64,000 nt of DNA from CAZWAP01 sp964632005 (GCA_964632005.1 CAZWAP010000005.1:1-64000); one strand, 5' to 3'. Counted from the first letter of the stretch, positions 54,487-63,187 are shown. A program made the numbers and translations. Notes: a model not told the origin generated them from the sequence alone.

Positions 54487-55947
54487 ATGGAAGGCGGAAC
54501 CGGCAGGAAAATCTTAAGGGCCGACCGGGTGCATATCTGGCAGATCCGTGCATTTTTCAGCATGGGGATATTCTACCTGTTTTACTACTTTTGCAAGTAC
54601 AACCTCGGCGTGGCGACGCCGGAGATTCAGAAGGAGTTTGGGTTTTCAAGCGAGCTCTGGGGCCTGATAACGACCACGGTTTTTGCGCTGGTGTACGCCG
54701 GCGGACAGTTCGTGAACGGTTTTTTGGGAGACCGGTACGGGCCGAAACGGATAATGCTCATCGGCGGACTCGGAGGGGTAGTTGTATCGGTTTTTTTCGG
54801 CTGGTCGAACGGCCTGGTCTTTTTCACAATTTTCTGGCTGCTCAATGCCTACTTTTCCTCCTGTGGGTGGGCGCCCGGTTCGCGGATTCTGTTCAACTGG
54901 TTCCCCGAGAAGCGCTGGGGAACGTGGATGGGGGTGTACAATGCGCTGTGCTACTCGGGAGGCGCGATTGTCACGATAGTGGCGGGCTTTGCAATCCATT
55001 ACTGGGGGACGTGGCGAGCGGCGTTTTTCGTGCCGGCGGCGTTTCTATTCGTAATGACGGTGATATTTTGGATACTGGGCAAGAGTTCGCCCCGGGATGC
55101 CGGCTTCGAGACCGACTGGGAGCAAGAAAAGCAGACCAGGCGTGCCGGCAAGAAGGAGTACTGGGGCGCTTTGAGCAATTGCAAGATGATTCTTGCCTAT
55201 GTGTCGGGTTTCGGGGCCAACTTTGTCCGCTGGGGCATCATAAGCTGGCTGGTTAAGATTCTCCACGCTCCCGTCGATGCACCCGTTGTTACGGAGCGCG
55301 GTTTTGGCGTGCATATTGCCGCGGCCGGTGTCATCGCGTCGCTCGCTCACTGGGGCGGCGCGCTCTTTTCACTCGTGTTGGGCGCCGTCAGCGACCTTCT
55401 ATTCAAGGGCAAGCGATGGCAGACCATAGCGATCGGCTTCTTTATCGGGGCTATCCCACTGTTCTGGCTGGCACAGGGACCTGAAGTTTTGGATAAGAGG
55501 GTCCTGTTCGAGGTTAAGCTCAAGAATAGGGCCCGGAAGAGTGCCCGGGAAGCGCAACTGTTAGAGCGTCCGCAGAGGGCTTCGGCATCCGAGGTCCCCA
55601 CGCCCGCCGGCGCAGATTCCGTGCCTTCCGGGGGTAGGTCGGAGGAGCGATTCGAGGTGCTCCAGGTTACGCGGGGGTTGTTTATGCTCGGCCTGGCGAT
55701 CTTTATTGCAGGCGGTCTGATCCAGGCGATTCAAACGCCGCTGTTCGATCTGCCCGGCGACATTCTGGGCAGCGAGTTGGGCGGCACGGGTGTTGGTATC
55801 CTGGACGGATGGATGTACATCGGAGCGTCCTTTGCGGGGGTCTTTATGGGCTGGTGGCTTGACAGCTATGGCCTGGTGTCGGGAATCTGGCTTATGGCCG
55901 TGGTCAGCGTGGCTTCCGGCCTGGTCGCAATTCCCATCCAGAAATAG
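54487..55947 (+). CDS. MFS transporter, organophosphate:phosphate antiporter (GlpT/UhpT-like)
   Basis: This 486-residue carrier has about 12 membrane segments and belongs to the OPA group. The first helix reads FYYFCKYNLGVATP, which lines up with the GlpT segment that carries the substrate-binding Arg45; here that residue is Lys37. The MFS loop motif GDRYGPKRIM follows helix 2. A cytoplasmic loop at about 340-395 is long and charged. OPA carriers exchange organic phosphates for phosphate. In this cluster uptake of a phosphonate such as 2-aminoethylphosphonate or an N-methyl derivative is a reasonable inference. AAGGG lies 6 bp before the ATG. Confidence 0.8.
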   Translation: MEGGTGRKILRADRVHIWQIRAFFSMGIFYLFYYFCKYNLGVATPEIQKEFGFSSELWGLITTTVFALVYAGGQFVNGFLGDRYGPKRIMLIGGLGGVVVSVFFGWSNGLVFFTIFWLLNAYFSSCGWAPGSRILFNWFPEKRWGTWMGVYNALCYSGGAIVTIVAGFAIHYWGTWRAAFFVPAAFLFVMTVIFWILGKSSPRDAGFETDWEQEKQTRRAGKKEYWGALSNCKMILAYVSGFGANFVRWGIISWLVKILHAPVDAPVVTERGFGVHIAAAGVIASLAHWGGALFSLVLGAVSDLLFKGKRWQTIAIGFFIGAIPLFWLAQGPEVLDKRVLFEVKLKNRARKSAREAQLLERPQRASASEVPTPAGADSVPSGGRSEERFEVLQVTRGLFMLGLAIFIAGGLIQAIQTPLFDLPGDILGSELGGTGVGILDGWMYIGASFAGVFMGWWLDSYGLVSGIWLMAVVSVASGLVAIPIQK

Positions 55948-55971
55948 CTGCAGTTTTCCTTGGGAGCGTTT

Positions 55972-56430
55972 CTACTGCGAATTGGCGAACAGCCCCACAA
56001 GAACCAACGCCGCTGAGATTAAGCCTACGCCGGAGATCCTCACAGGTCCGAGACGCTCTTTCTATGTCGAGGAGGCCAAGAGCACGGCGCTTATTATGCT
56101 GAACTGGCTGAATGCTACCGGATAGCTGGTGTGCCGGCCAAGCTGACAGGCCCGGAGCACAAGCCGATGCGCTCCGAACGGAGACGGCGCCCCTAACGCA
56201 GGAAGTCTCCGGCCGATAGGACCTTTATTGGCCCTGCTTTGCCCACCGATCTTCTGGAATACCGGCGGTGTCCCCGCAGAGCAAGAAGGGAGATAGCAAT
56301 ATCGAGTGGCCGAGGCCGGTCGTGCGCTGATCAGCTCGGAAGCGGTCGTCTCGAGCAGCGAATAGCCGATGGTTCCCAGAGCAGCGAGTCGCATGCAGAA
56401 GATCAAGGGGTGAAAATAGCAGTGGACTTA
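55972..56430 (-). pseudogene. Degraded EamA/DMT-family transporter remnant
   Basis: Read on the minus strand, a frame from about 56430 contains helix-like segments (MRLAALGTIGYSLLETTASEL; PVAFSQFSIISAVLLASS). It hits an in-frame TAG at 56064-56062 and then continues as KERLGPVRISGVGLISAALVLVGLF to a second TAG at 55974-55972. The last block is the typical final helix of EamA/DMT carriers. The middle is degenerate, the front is missing and the stop interrupts it, so this looks like a decayed gene end. It lies in the otherwise empty gap between the MFS and HAD genes. Confidence 0.5.
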
Positions 56431-56687
56431 TTGTACTGATTCTGTGGCGGGCCTGGAAGCTGCTTGGGCCCGCCTCTGCGACGGGCACGGACACCTTTCG
56501 GCGACCGGCGGCAGGCCAAACGTTCTTGAACTGCACAAACTTGACAGACAATCTGGGGTGCTGTAGAGTGGCTCGCGGATTCGCGAAGTAGTGCTTGAAG
56601 CCGGTGCTTTTTTCCTGTCGTCGGCCGCGCGCGTGCGATGAGCCGGCGATAGCAAGTCCATAGTGATGCCAGAACCCGTGTAAACCT
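56431..56687. other. Gene-free interval before the HAD gene
   Basis: A minus-strand open frame spans part of this interval and runs into the HAD gene, but its composition (Ser/Arg/His rich, no motif) marks it as chance. I see no clear promoter or RNA gene here. Confidence 0.4.
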
Positions 56688-57452
56688 ATGACTGAGGCGC
56701 GAATAGGAGCGGTCACTTTCGATCTGTGGGACACGGTATTCGTCGATGATTCCGACGAGCCCAAGAGGGCAGCAGAGGGACTTGCACCCAAGTGCGTAGA
56801 AAGGCGCAATCTTGTGGAGAGATTTCTGGCCAAAAACGGTGCGGTCCGGCGGGAGCAGGTCGATCGAGCCTACGACGTGGCCGATGCTGCCTTTCGGCGG
56901 GCCTGGTATGAACAGAACATCACGTGGACGGTACGGCAGCGCCTCTCGGCTGTTCTAAAGCAGCTTAATCGTCGGCTGCCGGAAGATGAACTGGCCGAGC
57001 TGGTCCGGCTGCACGAGGAGATGGAGTTAGGACCGTCTCCGGACTTAGCCGAAGGGATCGCGGAGGCCCTGGCAAAACTTCAGGGGCGATACCGTCTGGG
57101 TGTGATTTCCGATGCCATCTTCAGTCCGGGGCGTGTTCTGCGGCAGTTGCTGGAATATCACGGGATCAAGCACTTCTTCGAAAGCTTCATTTTTTCGGAT
57201 GAGATCGGCTGTGCCAAGCCCAGTCCTGCTATGTTCGAGGCTGCGGCGAGGGAATTGTCGGTCGCGACCAACGAGATTGTTCACGTGGGAGACCGTGAGC
57301 CCAAAGACGTTGAAGGGGCGCACGCGGTGGGGGCCAGGGCCATACTGTGCACCGTTGTCAGGGACCGGTGCGGCCGGGCCACAAAGGCAGAGGCCGTTTG
57401 CAGGGACTTCAGTGAGCTGCCCGGATTGCTGGAGGAGCTGGAGGGGCGGTGA
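56688..57452 (+). CDS. HAD-superfamily hydrolase (haloacid-dehalogenase-like)
   Basis: This 254-residue HAD hydrolase has a helical cap inserted after motif I. Motif I is VTFDLWDTVF with nucleophile Asp12, but the residue two positions later is Trp rather than the acid/base Asp of phosphatases, as in L-2-haloacid dehalogenases and many HAD-IA proteins. Motif II is GVISDAI, the Lys is in GCAKPSPAMF and motif III is HVGDREPKDVEGAHAVG. Substrate unknown. It is the first of four tightly packed plus-strand genes: HAD, amidotransferase, alcohol dehydrogenase and aldehyde:ferredoxin oxidoreductase. It is distinct from phnX, lacking the MGLxKxDH cap motif. Confidence 0.75.
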   Translation: MTEARIGAVTFDLWDTVFVDDSDEPKRAAEGLAPKCVERRNLVERFLAKNGAVRREQVDRAYDVADAAFRRAWYEQNITWTVRQRLSAVLKQLNRRLPEDELAELVRLHEEMELGPSPDLAEGIAEALAKLQGRYRLGVISDAIFSPGRVLRQLLEYHGIKHFFESFIFSDEIGCAKPSPAMFEAAARELSVATNEIVHVGDREPKDVEGAHAVGARAILCTVVRDRCGRATKAEAVCRDFSELPGLLEELEGR

Positions 57453-57453
57453 G

Positions 57454-58332
57454 TTGGAGACTGAAAGCGTGTCAGGTCATCTGCGTTTCTTGATAATTGA
57501 CGGTTATCCGCCGCGCAGCAGAGATGCACTTGCGCAGGCTGGTATGAAGCTTGCGTGGGAGCTCTACGCTGAGATGCTCCTTCAGCACGTGCCCGACGCA
57601 GTTTATGACGTTCTGCTGCCGAGCGACCCCGGTGTTGAGTGCCCGTCAGCGGATCTTATCGAGAAGTACGCGGGCATAATCTGGACCGGGTGCAACCTGT
57701 CGATCAACGACACCGAGAACCCGAGCGTATCGGGGCAGATTCGGCTGGCAAAGGATGCATACGCGGTGGGCGTGCCGAGCTTTGGGAGCTGCTGGGGGCT
57801 GCAAATGGCGGTGGTGGCGGCCGGCGGTCAGGTCAGGCCGAATCCGAAAGGCCGGGAAATGGGCCTGGCCCGGAAGATCCATCTCACTGCCCAGGGCTGC
57901 CGGCACCCGATGTTCGAGGGCAAGCCGAGGGTTTTTGACGGCTTCATAAGTCACGATGATATGGTAACGAAGATGACGCCGGAATGCCTGCACCTTGCCG
58001 GCAACAGCTTCACGAGTGTCCAGGCGGTTGCGGTCACGCACAAAGCCGGCACGTTCTGGGCGACGCAGTACCATCCCGAATATAACCTGCATGAGATGGC
58101 CAGGTTAATCGTTGCCCGAGAGAAGAAGCTCATCAAGTACGGCTTTTTCCGCGGCCGGGAGGATATGATGGAGCTGGTCAGGCGGATGGAGACGCTGGCG
58201 AAAGAACCTGGTCGCAAGGATCTGCGGTGGCAACTGGCCATTGACGACGACGTGCTCTGCGATTCGATTCGACAGTGCGAGTTTGTCAACTGGATAAACA
58301 AGCTGGTTGTTCCCACGGCCGGCCGATCGTGA
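57454..58332 (+). CDS. Class I glutamine amidotransferase-like protein
   Basis: This 292-residue protein has a triad-type GATase1 domain: nucleophile Cys113 in SFGSCWGLQMAV and His207/Glu209 in TQYHPEYN. It resembles the glutaminase half of GMP synthase, but no synthase domain is attached. A C-terminal extension of about 80 residues (from about 212) is unlike GuaA. It may hydrolyse a gamma-glutamyl amide or supply ammonia to an unknown partner. The start is taken as the TTG at 57454, two bases after the HAD stop, with GAGGGG 7 bp upstream; a long upstream frame overlaps the HAD gene. Its role in a phosphonate/methyl-amine cluster is not clear. Confidence 0.7.
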   Translation: METESVSGHLRFLIIDGYPPRSRDALAQAGMKLAWELYAEMLLQHVPDAVYDVLLPSDPGVECPSADLIEKYAGIIWTGCNLSINDTENPSVSGQIRLAKDAYAVGVPSFGSCWGLQMAVVAAGGQVRPNPKGREMGLARKIHLTAQGCRHPMFEGKPRVFDGFISHDDMVTKMTPECLHLAGNSFTSVQAVAVTHKAGTFWATQYHPEYNLHEMARLIVAREKKLIKYGFFRGREDMMELVRRMETLAKEPGRKDLRWQLAIDDDVLCDSIRQCEFVNWINKLVVPTAGRS

Positions 58333-58434
58333 TATGATCCTGTGTCGGTGTTGCGGTGGATCGTGGGTCCGGTACGGCAACGGCCCCGAGCCAGCAGGGT
58401 TGGCTGTTGCCTTGGCCCGAAGGAGAAAGACGCT

Positions 58435-59607
58435 GTGAACGAACAAATCGTGCGATTCTCATTTCCAACCACGATTCTTTTCGGTGCCGGCGCAGTAGAA
58501 CAGCTGCCCCGCTGCTTGAAGGAGGTTGGCATCAACAGGCCGTTGTTGGTTACGGATGTCGGACTTCAAAAGACGAAGGTCGTTGAGACGGTAACCGCGG
58601 TGCTGCGAAGGGCATCGGTCCCCTTTTCATTGGAGGGCGATGTTCAGGCTAATCCTCATGTCGAGGACGTACAAAAGCTGCTCGAGGTCTATCGAGCGGA
58701 TGCGTGCGACGGTGTGATCGGGCTGGGCGGGGGCAGTCCACTGGATGCAGCCAAGGTGCTGCCGGTGCTGGCCGTGAACGACGGTCCGCTGGAGCGGTTC
58801 GACATCCAGAGTGGCGGAAATGCGGGTATCAGGGGGCCGCTGCCGCCTATGATCGCCATACCGACCACCGCCGGCACAGGTAGTGAGGTGGGTCGCTGCT
58901 CGGTCATCACGTCGGCTCAACGAGCGCGGAAGTTTCTGGTCTGTCATCCTGAGATGATGCCCAGGCGGGCCATTCTGGATCCGGAGTTGACCGTTGGGTT
59001 GCCGGCCGGTCTGACGGCGAGCACGGGGATGGACGCGCTTACGCACAGCATAGAGGCTTTCGCGGTTGATATGTTCCACCCGATGTGTGACGCCATTGCA
59101 CTGAAAGGGATAGAGCTGGTGGCACAGAACCTCGAAGAGGCCGTGAAGAATCCGACCAACATCGAGGCTCGGGGCAACATGATGATGGCAGCTATGATGG
59201 GCGCAGTAGCGTTTCAGAAAGACCTGGGGGCGACGCACTCTCTGGCGCACCCGCTGTCAACGGACTGCGGGGTACAGCATGGCCTGGCAAATGCCATCTG
59301 TCTGCCGGCAGTGATGAGGTTCAACAGGGACGTCTCGGCCGCCAAGTACGCCAGGATCGCCCAGGCGTTTGGCGTTGATACCTCAGGGATGTCGGATGCA
59401 GAGGCTGCTGACAAAGCGATCGAGGCAGTTGTGGGCCTGAGCCGGCGCACGGGAACAGCGAAAACGCTGGCGGAGGTGGGAGTTAGAGAGGAACAGCTCG
59501 TGACACTGTCGAAGAAGGCCTTCGAGGACCCCTGCCACCAATCGAATCCTCGCCCCTGCAGTCAAGAGGACCTGCTCAATCTATACAAGGAGGCGTATGG
59601 CCGGTAA
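58435..59607 (+). CDS. Iron-containing alcohol dehydrogenase
   Basis: This 390-residue group III dehydrogenase has the NAD-binding stretch GVIGLGGGSPLDAAKVL, the motif PTTAGTGSEVG and the iron-ligand region THSLAHPL...VQHGLANAICLP. The family interconverts alcohols and aldehydes. Possible jobs here are reduction of acetaldehyde to ethanol as an electron sink, or reduction of phosphonoacetaldehyde to hydroxyethylphosphonate (the role of the homologous PhpC). The sequence does not decide. A GTG start at 58435 is preferred because AGGAG lies 9 bp upstream; the ATG at 58342 adds 31 residues with no family match. It lies 102 bp after the amidotransferase gene. Confidence 0.85.
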   Translation: MNEQIVRFSFPTTILFGAGAVEQLPRCLKEVGINRPLLVTDVGLQKTKVVETVTAVLRRASVPFSLEGDVQANPHVEDVQKLLEVYRADACDGVIGLGGGSPLDAAKVLPVLAVNDGPLERFDIQSGGNAGIRGPLPPMIAIPTTAGTGSEVGRCSVITSAQRARKFLVCHPEMMPRRAILDPELTVGLPAGLTASTGMDALTHSIEAFAVDMFHPMCDAIALKGIELVAQNLEEAVKNPTNIEARGNMMMAAMMGAVAFQKDLGATHSLAHPLSTDCGVQHGLANAICLPAVMRFNRDVSAAKYARIAQAFGVDTSGMSDAEAADKAIEAVVGLSRRTGTAKTLAEVGVREEQLVTLSKKAFEDPCHQSNPRPCSQEDLLNLYKEAYGR

Positions 59608-59646
59608 GCTCCATCCTAAGGGCCAGAGTCAGGACAGAGGAATAGT

Positions 59647-61518
59647 ATGGCTGGCGGTTTGACCGGTAGTATCTTGAGGGTGAACCTCACTACGGGCGGT
59701 ATCGAGCGGGAGCGGCCCGATGAGAGCTTCTACCGCAAGTATATGGGTGGAGGCGCGTTCGGGACATACTATCTGCTCAAAGAGGCACCGGGGGACATCG
59801 AGGGTCTGTCGGAAGGGAACATCTTGACCATTGCGCCTGGCGTGACAACGGGGGCACCGGTCAGCGGCGCCAGCCGGTGCTGCGTGACGGCACTGTCACC
59901 AGCCACTGGTGCCATCGGGGACAGCCAAAGCGGGGGCAAGATCGGCCCGGCGATTAAGCGGGCCGGGTACGATGGGATCGTGTTGACAGGCAGGGCGAAG
60001 AAGCTGTCGTACCTGCTCGTCGACGGTGACGACGTGCAGATAAGGGATGCGGAGCACTTGAAGGGAAAGGACGCTCTGGAGGTTTACGACGCCCTGGAGG
60101 CCGAACTCGGGTCTGGCAGGCTGAGCATCCTCCAGTGCGGGCCTGCCGGCGAGAGGCTCGTGAGATTTGCGTGCTTGCTGGCTGACCTCAACGATGTTGC
60201 CGGCCGAACCGGAATGGGGGCGGTCTTTGGAAGCAAGAACCTTCGGGCGGTGGTGGTCAGGGGCAACAAGCGGATAAGCTTTGCCGATCCTCAGGGCCTC
60301 AAGCGCCTTGCGAAGCTGGCGGCCGAGCGGATTGCTCATTGCGCCTTTCCAAATACCTTGAGAAAGTACGGCACACCGGGCGTGCTGGGTTTCCAGGCCG
60401 AGGCGGGCAACCTGGCTACGCACAACTATTCGAGGAGCTTTCATCCACGCTACAAGGAGCTGGACGGTGGGACATTCGAGCCGCGAATCGGGGCGGGCCA
60501 TACCACGTGCCCGGCGTGCATCGTCGGCTGCCGCAAGAAGGTCAAGACCGAGCAGCCCTACAAGGTTACAGAGCGGCTGGGCGGCCCGGAATTCGAAACA
60601 CTTGGGCTGTTGGGTTCGAACCTGGATATCCTGGACGCCGCGGCAGTAGCCAAGGCCAACGAATTATGCAACAGGTACGGGATCGACACGATAACGATGG
60701 GTGGTCTGGCGGCCTATGTCTTCGAGTGCGCGGAAAATGGGATCATTGGTCCTGAGGCGTTCGACGGCAGATCACTTGGTTTTGGCGACGTGGAGGGGCT
60801 TCTCTGGCTGATCGAACAGGTTGGCAATCGTCGAGGGATAGGCGAGGTGCTGGCAGAGGGTTTTGGGGCCGCGGTCAGGCACTTCGGGCAGAGCAGCTCA
60901 GCGTACGCGGTTCAGGTCAAGAATCAGGGTCTGGCGGTACATATGCCGTCGGTTAAACCGAGCCAGGCACTGATGTATGCGGTTTGCCCGATCGGGCCCG
61001 ACCATATGTCGTCCGAGCATGATTGGCTGATAGCCAGTGACAGCGAAGCAGCCCGGGGCCTGGGCCTGACCGAGCTGGGGGTGCCCGATTCCACGGATTT
61101 TGCGAAGGTCCGTATGACCGTATATTCGCAATACTTCTACAGCCTGCTGGATGCTTTAAGTCTATGTATGTTCTGCTGGGGGCCGGGCAACCTGTACGAT
61201 TACCGCGATCTTGAAGACCTTCTGCGATACACGACGGGCTGGGATTGCACGATGTGGGAGCTGATGAAGGTGGGCGAGCGGCGGGTGAATATGATGCGGC
61301 ACTTCAACGCCAACAGAGGCTTTACTCGCAAAGAAGACAGGCTGCCGGACCGCTTCAGCACCCCCCTGCCGGACGGACCTGCCAGGGGAAAGCGAATCGA
61401 CCCCGAGGTACTGCGCAGAATGCAGGACGACTACTACGAGTTGATGGGATGGGACCCACAAACGGGCAATCCCACAAGAGCCAAGCTACTCGAGCTGGGC
61501 CTGGAGTGGGCGCTTTAG
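59647..61518 (+). CDS. Aldehyde:ferredoxin oxidoreductase (tungsten/molybdenum bis-pterin)
   Basis: This 623-residue strictly anaerobic oxidoreductase turns aldehydes into acids while reducing ferredoxin. The N-terminal cofactor domain begins GGLTGSILRVNLTTGGIE, with YMGGGAFGTYYL and GRTGMGAVFGSKNLRAVV. The 4Fe-4S cluster is held by Cys288, Cys291, Cys295 (CPACIVGC) and a later Cys in ALSLCMFC (Cys507 most likely). The length matches the family. AGAGG precedes the ATG, 39 bp after the alcohol dehydrogenase stop. Acetaldehyde from phosphonatase is an obvious candidate substrate, yielding acetate and low-potential electrons that could serve corrinoid reactivation. That link is inferred. Confidence 0.9.
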   Translation: MAGGLTGSILRVNLTTGGIERERPDESFYRKYMGGGAFGTYYLLKEAPGDIEGLSEGNILTIAPGVTTGAPVSGASRCCVTALSPATGAIGDSQSGGKIGPAIKRAGYDGIVLTGRAKKLSYLLVDGDDVQIRDAEHLKGKDALEVYDALEAELGSGRLSILQCGPAGERLVRFACLLADLNDVAGRTGMGAVFGSKNLRAVVVRGNKRISFADPQGLKRLAKLAAERIAHCAFPNTLRKYGTPGVLGFQAEAGNLATHNYSRSFHPRYKELDGGTFEPRIGAGHTTCPACIVGCRKKVKTEQPYKVTERLGGPEFETLGLLGSNLDILDAAAVAKANELCNRYGIDTITMGGLAAYVFECAENGIIGPEAFDGRSLGFGDVEGLLWLIEQVGNRRGIGEVLAEGFGAAVRHFGQSSSAYAVQVKNQGLAVHMPSVKPSQALMYAVCPIGPDHMSSEHDWLIASDSEAARGLGLTELGVPDSTDFAKVRMTVYSQYFYSLLDALSLCMFCWGPGNLYDYRDLEDLLRYTTGWDCTMWELMKVGERRVNMMRHFNANRGFTRKEDRLPDRFSTPLPDGPARGKRIDPEVLRRMQDDYYELMGWDPQTGNPTRAKLLELGLEWAL

Positions 61519-61558
61519 ACGTCTCGGGCAGGCAGTGACATCGTTGATTTGTGGACGT

Positions 61559-62998
61559 TCACTTCCTTGAATTTACGAGGGCTTTAAGCTCCTTTTTGAG
61601 GTTTTCGTCCAACGGATTCGGCTGATGTTCTGCCGCCAGCCGGGTTATGCGTTGCTTGGCCAGAGCGTTAATATCTTTCGAGCCGGCCCTTACCCAATCT
61701 TCCCGTGACAATCTGTTGAAGATTTTGGGCTCGTAGTAATCGGTTCTGAGGTACTTCAGGGTCGTTTCGTCGGTCATAAAGTTTCCGCCGAATCCGACTC
61801 GCTTTATGGCGTCGACACAGAGCCTGTGGTCGTCGATGGGTATTCCTTGCATCGCTCTTGATGCAAATCCAACAAGTTCCTCATCGATGGCGAGCTGAAT
61901 GGGGCAGAATGCGAGGCCCTGCTGCACGTCTCCAAAGCCGGCGATGCTTGCCGCCCCGCTAAGGGCCGGTAGAAGCATCTGGAAGGTCCTTTCAATGGCC
62001 GACTGAGAGTCAGCGATAAGTGTGTCGGACCACGGGCCGTGGACATCAACCGGTGCGTTGAACACCTCGTTTGAGACCTGGACGCTGCCGGCGGTTATCA
62101 GAGTCGATTCGATCGAGGCGCTCAGCCCCACCCCGGTTCTCCAATCCATCGTCATTGCGAGGGGATGCAGGAATATCGGGGCACCGGGGTTAGCCGTCTG
62201 GCAGATGACCAGGCCGGCCAACAGTTCGGTGTGAAGCAGCTGGACCATTCCGGCCAGTGTAAGCGGCCCGGTGGCGCCTGCTATCGGCAGGTTTGCCAGG
62301 TAAAGGGGAATGCCGTACTTGCCGGCGGTCATGAAAACATCGACCGTCAGTTCGGGGAACTTGAGCGGACTAAGCGGGGAATCGAAGAGGCTAAAGACGG
62401 GTCGGTCTCTGAGATTTCCCAGCCCGCCGGCAACGATCTCACCCATCTTTACCAATACATCGAGATTTCGTTTGCTGAAGGTCCGAATGTTGACGTGCTT
62501 GGAGGTATTCTCAAAGAGTGTTTCGAGCGCGACGAGGTCCCTGATGTCTTCGCGTATATCCTGGGGGTAAAGGGGCGAGACCACGTTGATGAAATCGAGG
62601 GCATCGAGAACGTGATACAATTCCACGATATCGGATAGGAGCATATCCCGGAACTGGCCCGTTTCGATGTCGATGATTTTGTCGACGCCGCCGCCGTTTC
62701 TACAAATTGGCAACGGCATATTCGTCTGGACAACAACATCTTTTGACGAATCCCTGGCCCCGAGGAGGAACCGGCCTGGGAGCGAACGCATACATCTCTC
62801 GACCAAATCCGATTTTACTTTGACGACCTGTTTGTCGAAGTCGACCTGAGCACCGCTGTCGTTTAGCAGCTCAAGTGCTTCTCGGTGCTCGACCATAAAA
62901 CCATGGCTCTCCAGGAGCTCCATCGCATTAGCGTGTATCGTTCCGACCTGTTCATCGGAGAAATATCTGATTCGTAGGCTGTTGTTGTTCGCATTCAT
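61559..62998 (-). CDS. MttB-family (trimethylamine methyltransferase-like) protein without pyrrolysine
   Basis: This 479-residue protein belongs to the non-pyrrolysine MttB superfamily (COG5598 type), whose known members demethylate quaternary amines such as glycine betaine. Family features are the start LRIRYFSDEQVGTIHANAMELLESHGF, ICRNGGGVDKIIDIETG, the barrel blocks LPIAGATGPLTLAGMVQ and QTANPGAPIFLHPLAMTMDW, and DDHRLCVDAIKRVGFGGNFM. The frame is open throughout, so no UAG is decoded. The ATG at 62998 has AGAGG 9 bp upstream; an upstream start at 63061 is less likely. It is divergent from the corrinoid-activation gene. Substrate unknown. Confidence 0.88.
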   Translation of the reverse strand: MNANNNSLRIRYFSDEQVGTIHANAMELLESHGFMVEHREALELLNDSGAQVDFDKQVVKVKSDLVERCMRSLPGRFLLGARDSSKDVVVQTNMPLPICRNGGGVDKIIDIETGQFRDMLLSDIVELYHVLDALDFINVVSPLYPQDIREDIRDLVALETLFENTSKHVNIRTFSKRNLDVLVKMGEIVAGGLGNLRDRPVFSLFDSPLSPLKFPELTVDVFMTAGKYGIPLYLANLPIAGATGPLTLAGMVQLLHTELLAGLVICQTANPGAPIFLHPLAMTMDWRTGVGLSASIESTLITAGSVQVSNEVFNAPVDVHGPWSDTLIADSQSAIERTFQMLLPALSGAASIAGFGDVQQGLAFCPIQLAIDEELVGFASRAMQGIPIDDHRLCVDAIKRVGFGGNFMTDETTLKYLRTDYYEPKIFNRLSREDWVRAGSKDINALAKQRITRLAAEHQPNPLDENLKKELKALVNSRK

Positions 62999-63099
62999 TT
63001 GGGCGGGCCTCTTTTTTCTCTTGCAGGATTCCGAGGTTGAGTATTGCTTCGGTGCCCTCAAATCAGCTCTATACAGCGGTAGCGAGGTACACCGCGTCC

Positions 63100-63128
63100 A
63101 TTCTACCGAGCTGGCTGCACCGAATCAA
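63100..63128 (-). promoter_or_regulatory. sigma70-type promoter for the mttB-like gene
   Basis: On the minus strand, TTGATT (63128-63123) and TAGAAT (63105-63100) are spaced 17 bp apart, with a leader of about 95 nt. It is one of two divergent promoters in the 269-bp gap. Confidence 0.5.
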
Positions 63129-63187
63129 CTCCGAAATGGTTTCAAACCCAGTCGCACGACCTGCGGGCTGGAATCCCGGGCAGGAGT

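Noticed and set aside
56225..56833. Minus-strand frame of 202 codons across the start of the HAD gene
   Set aside because: It overlaps a well-supported gene and has a random, Ser/Arg-rich translation. Only the neighbouring frame shows EamA-like blocks.
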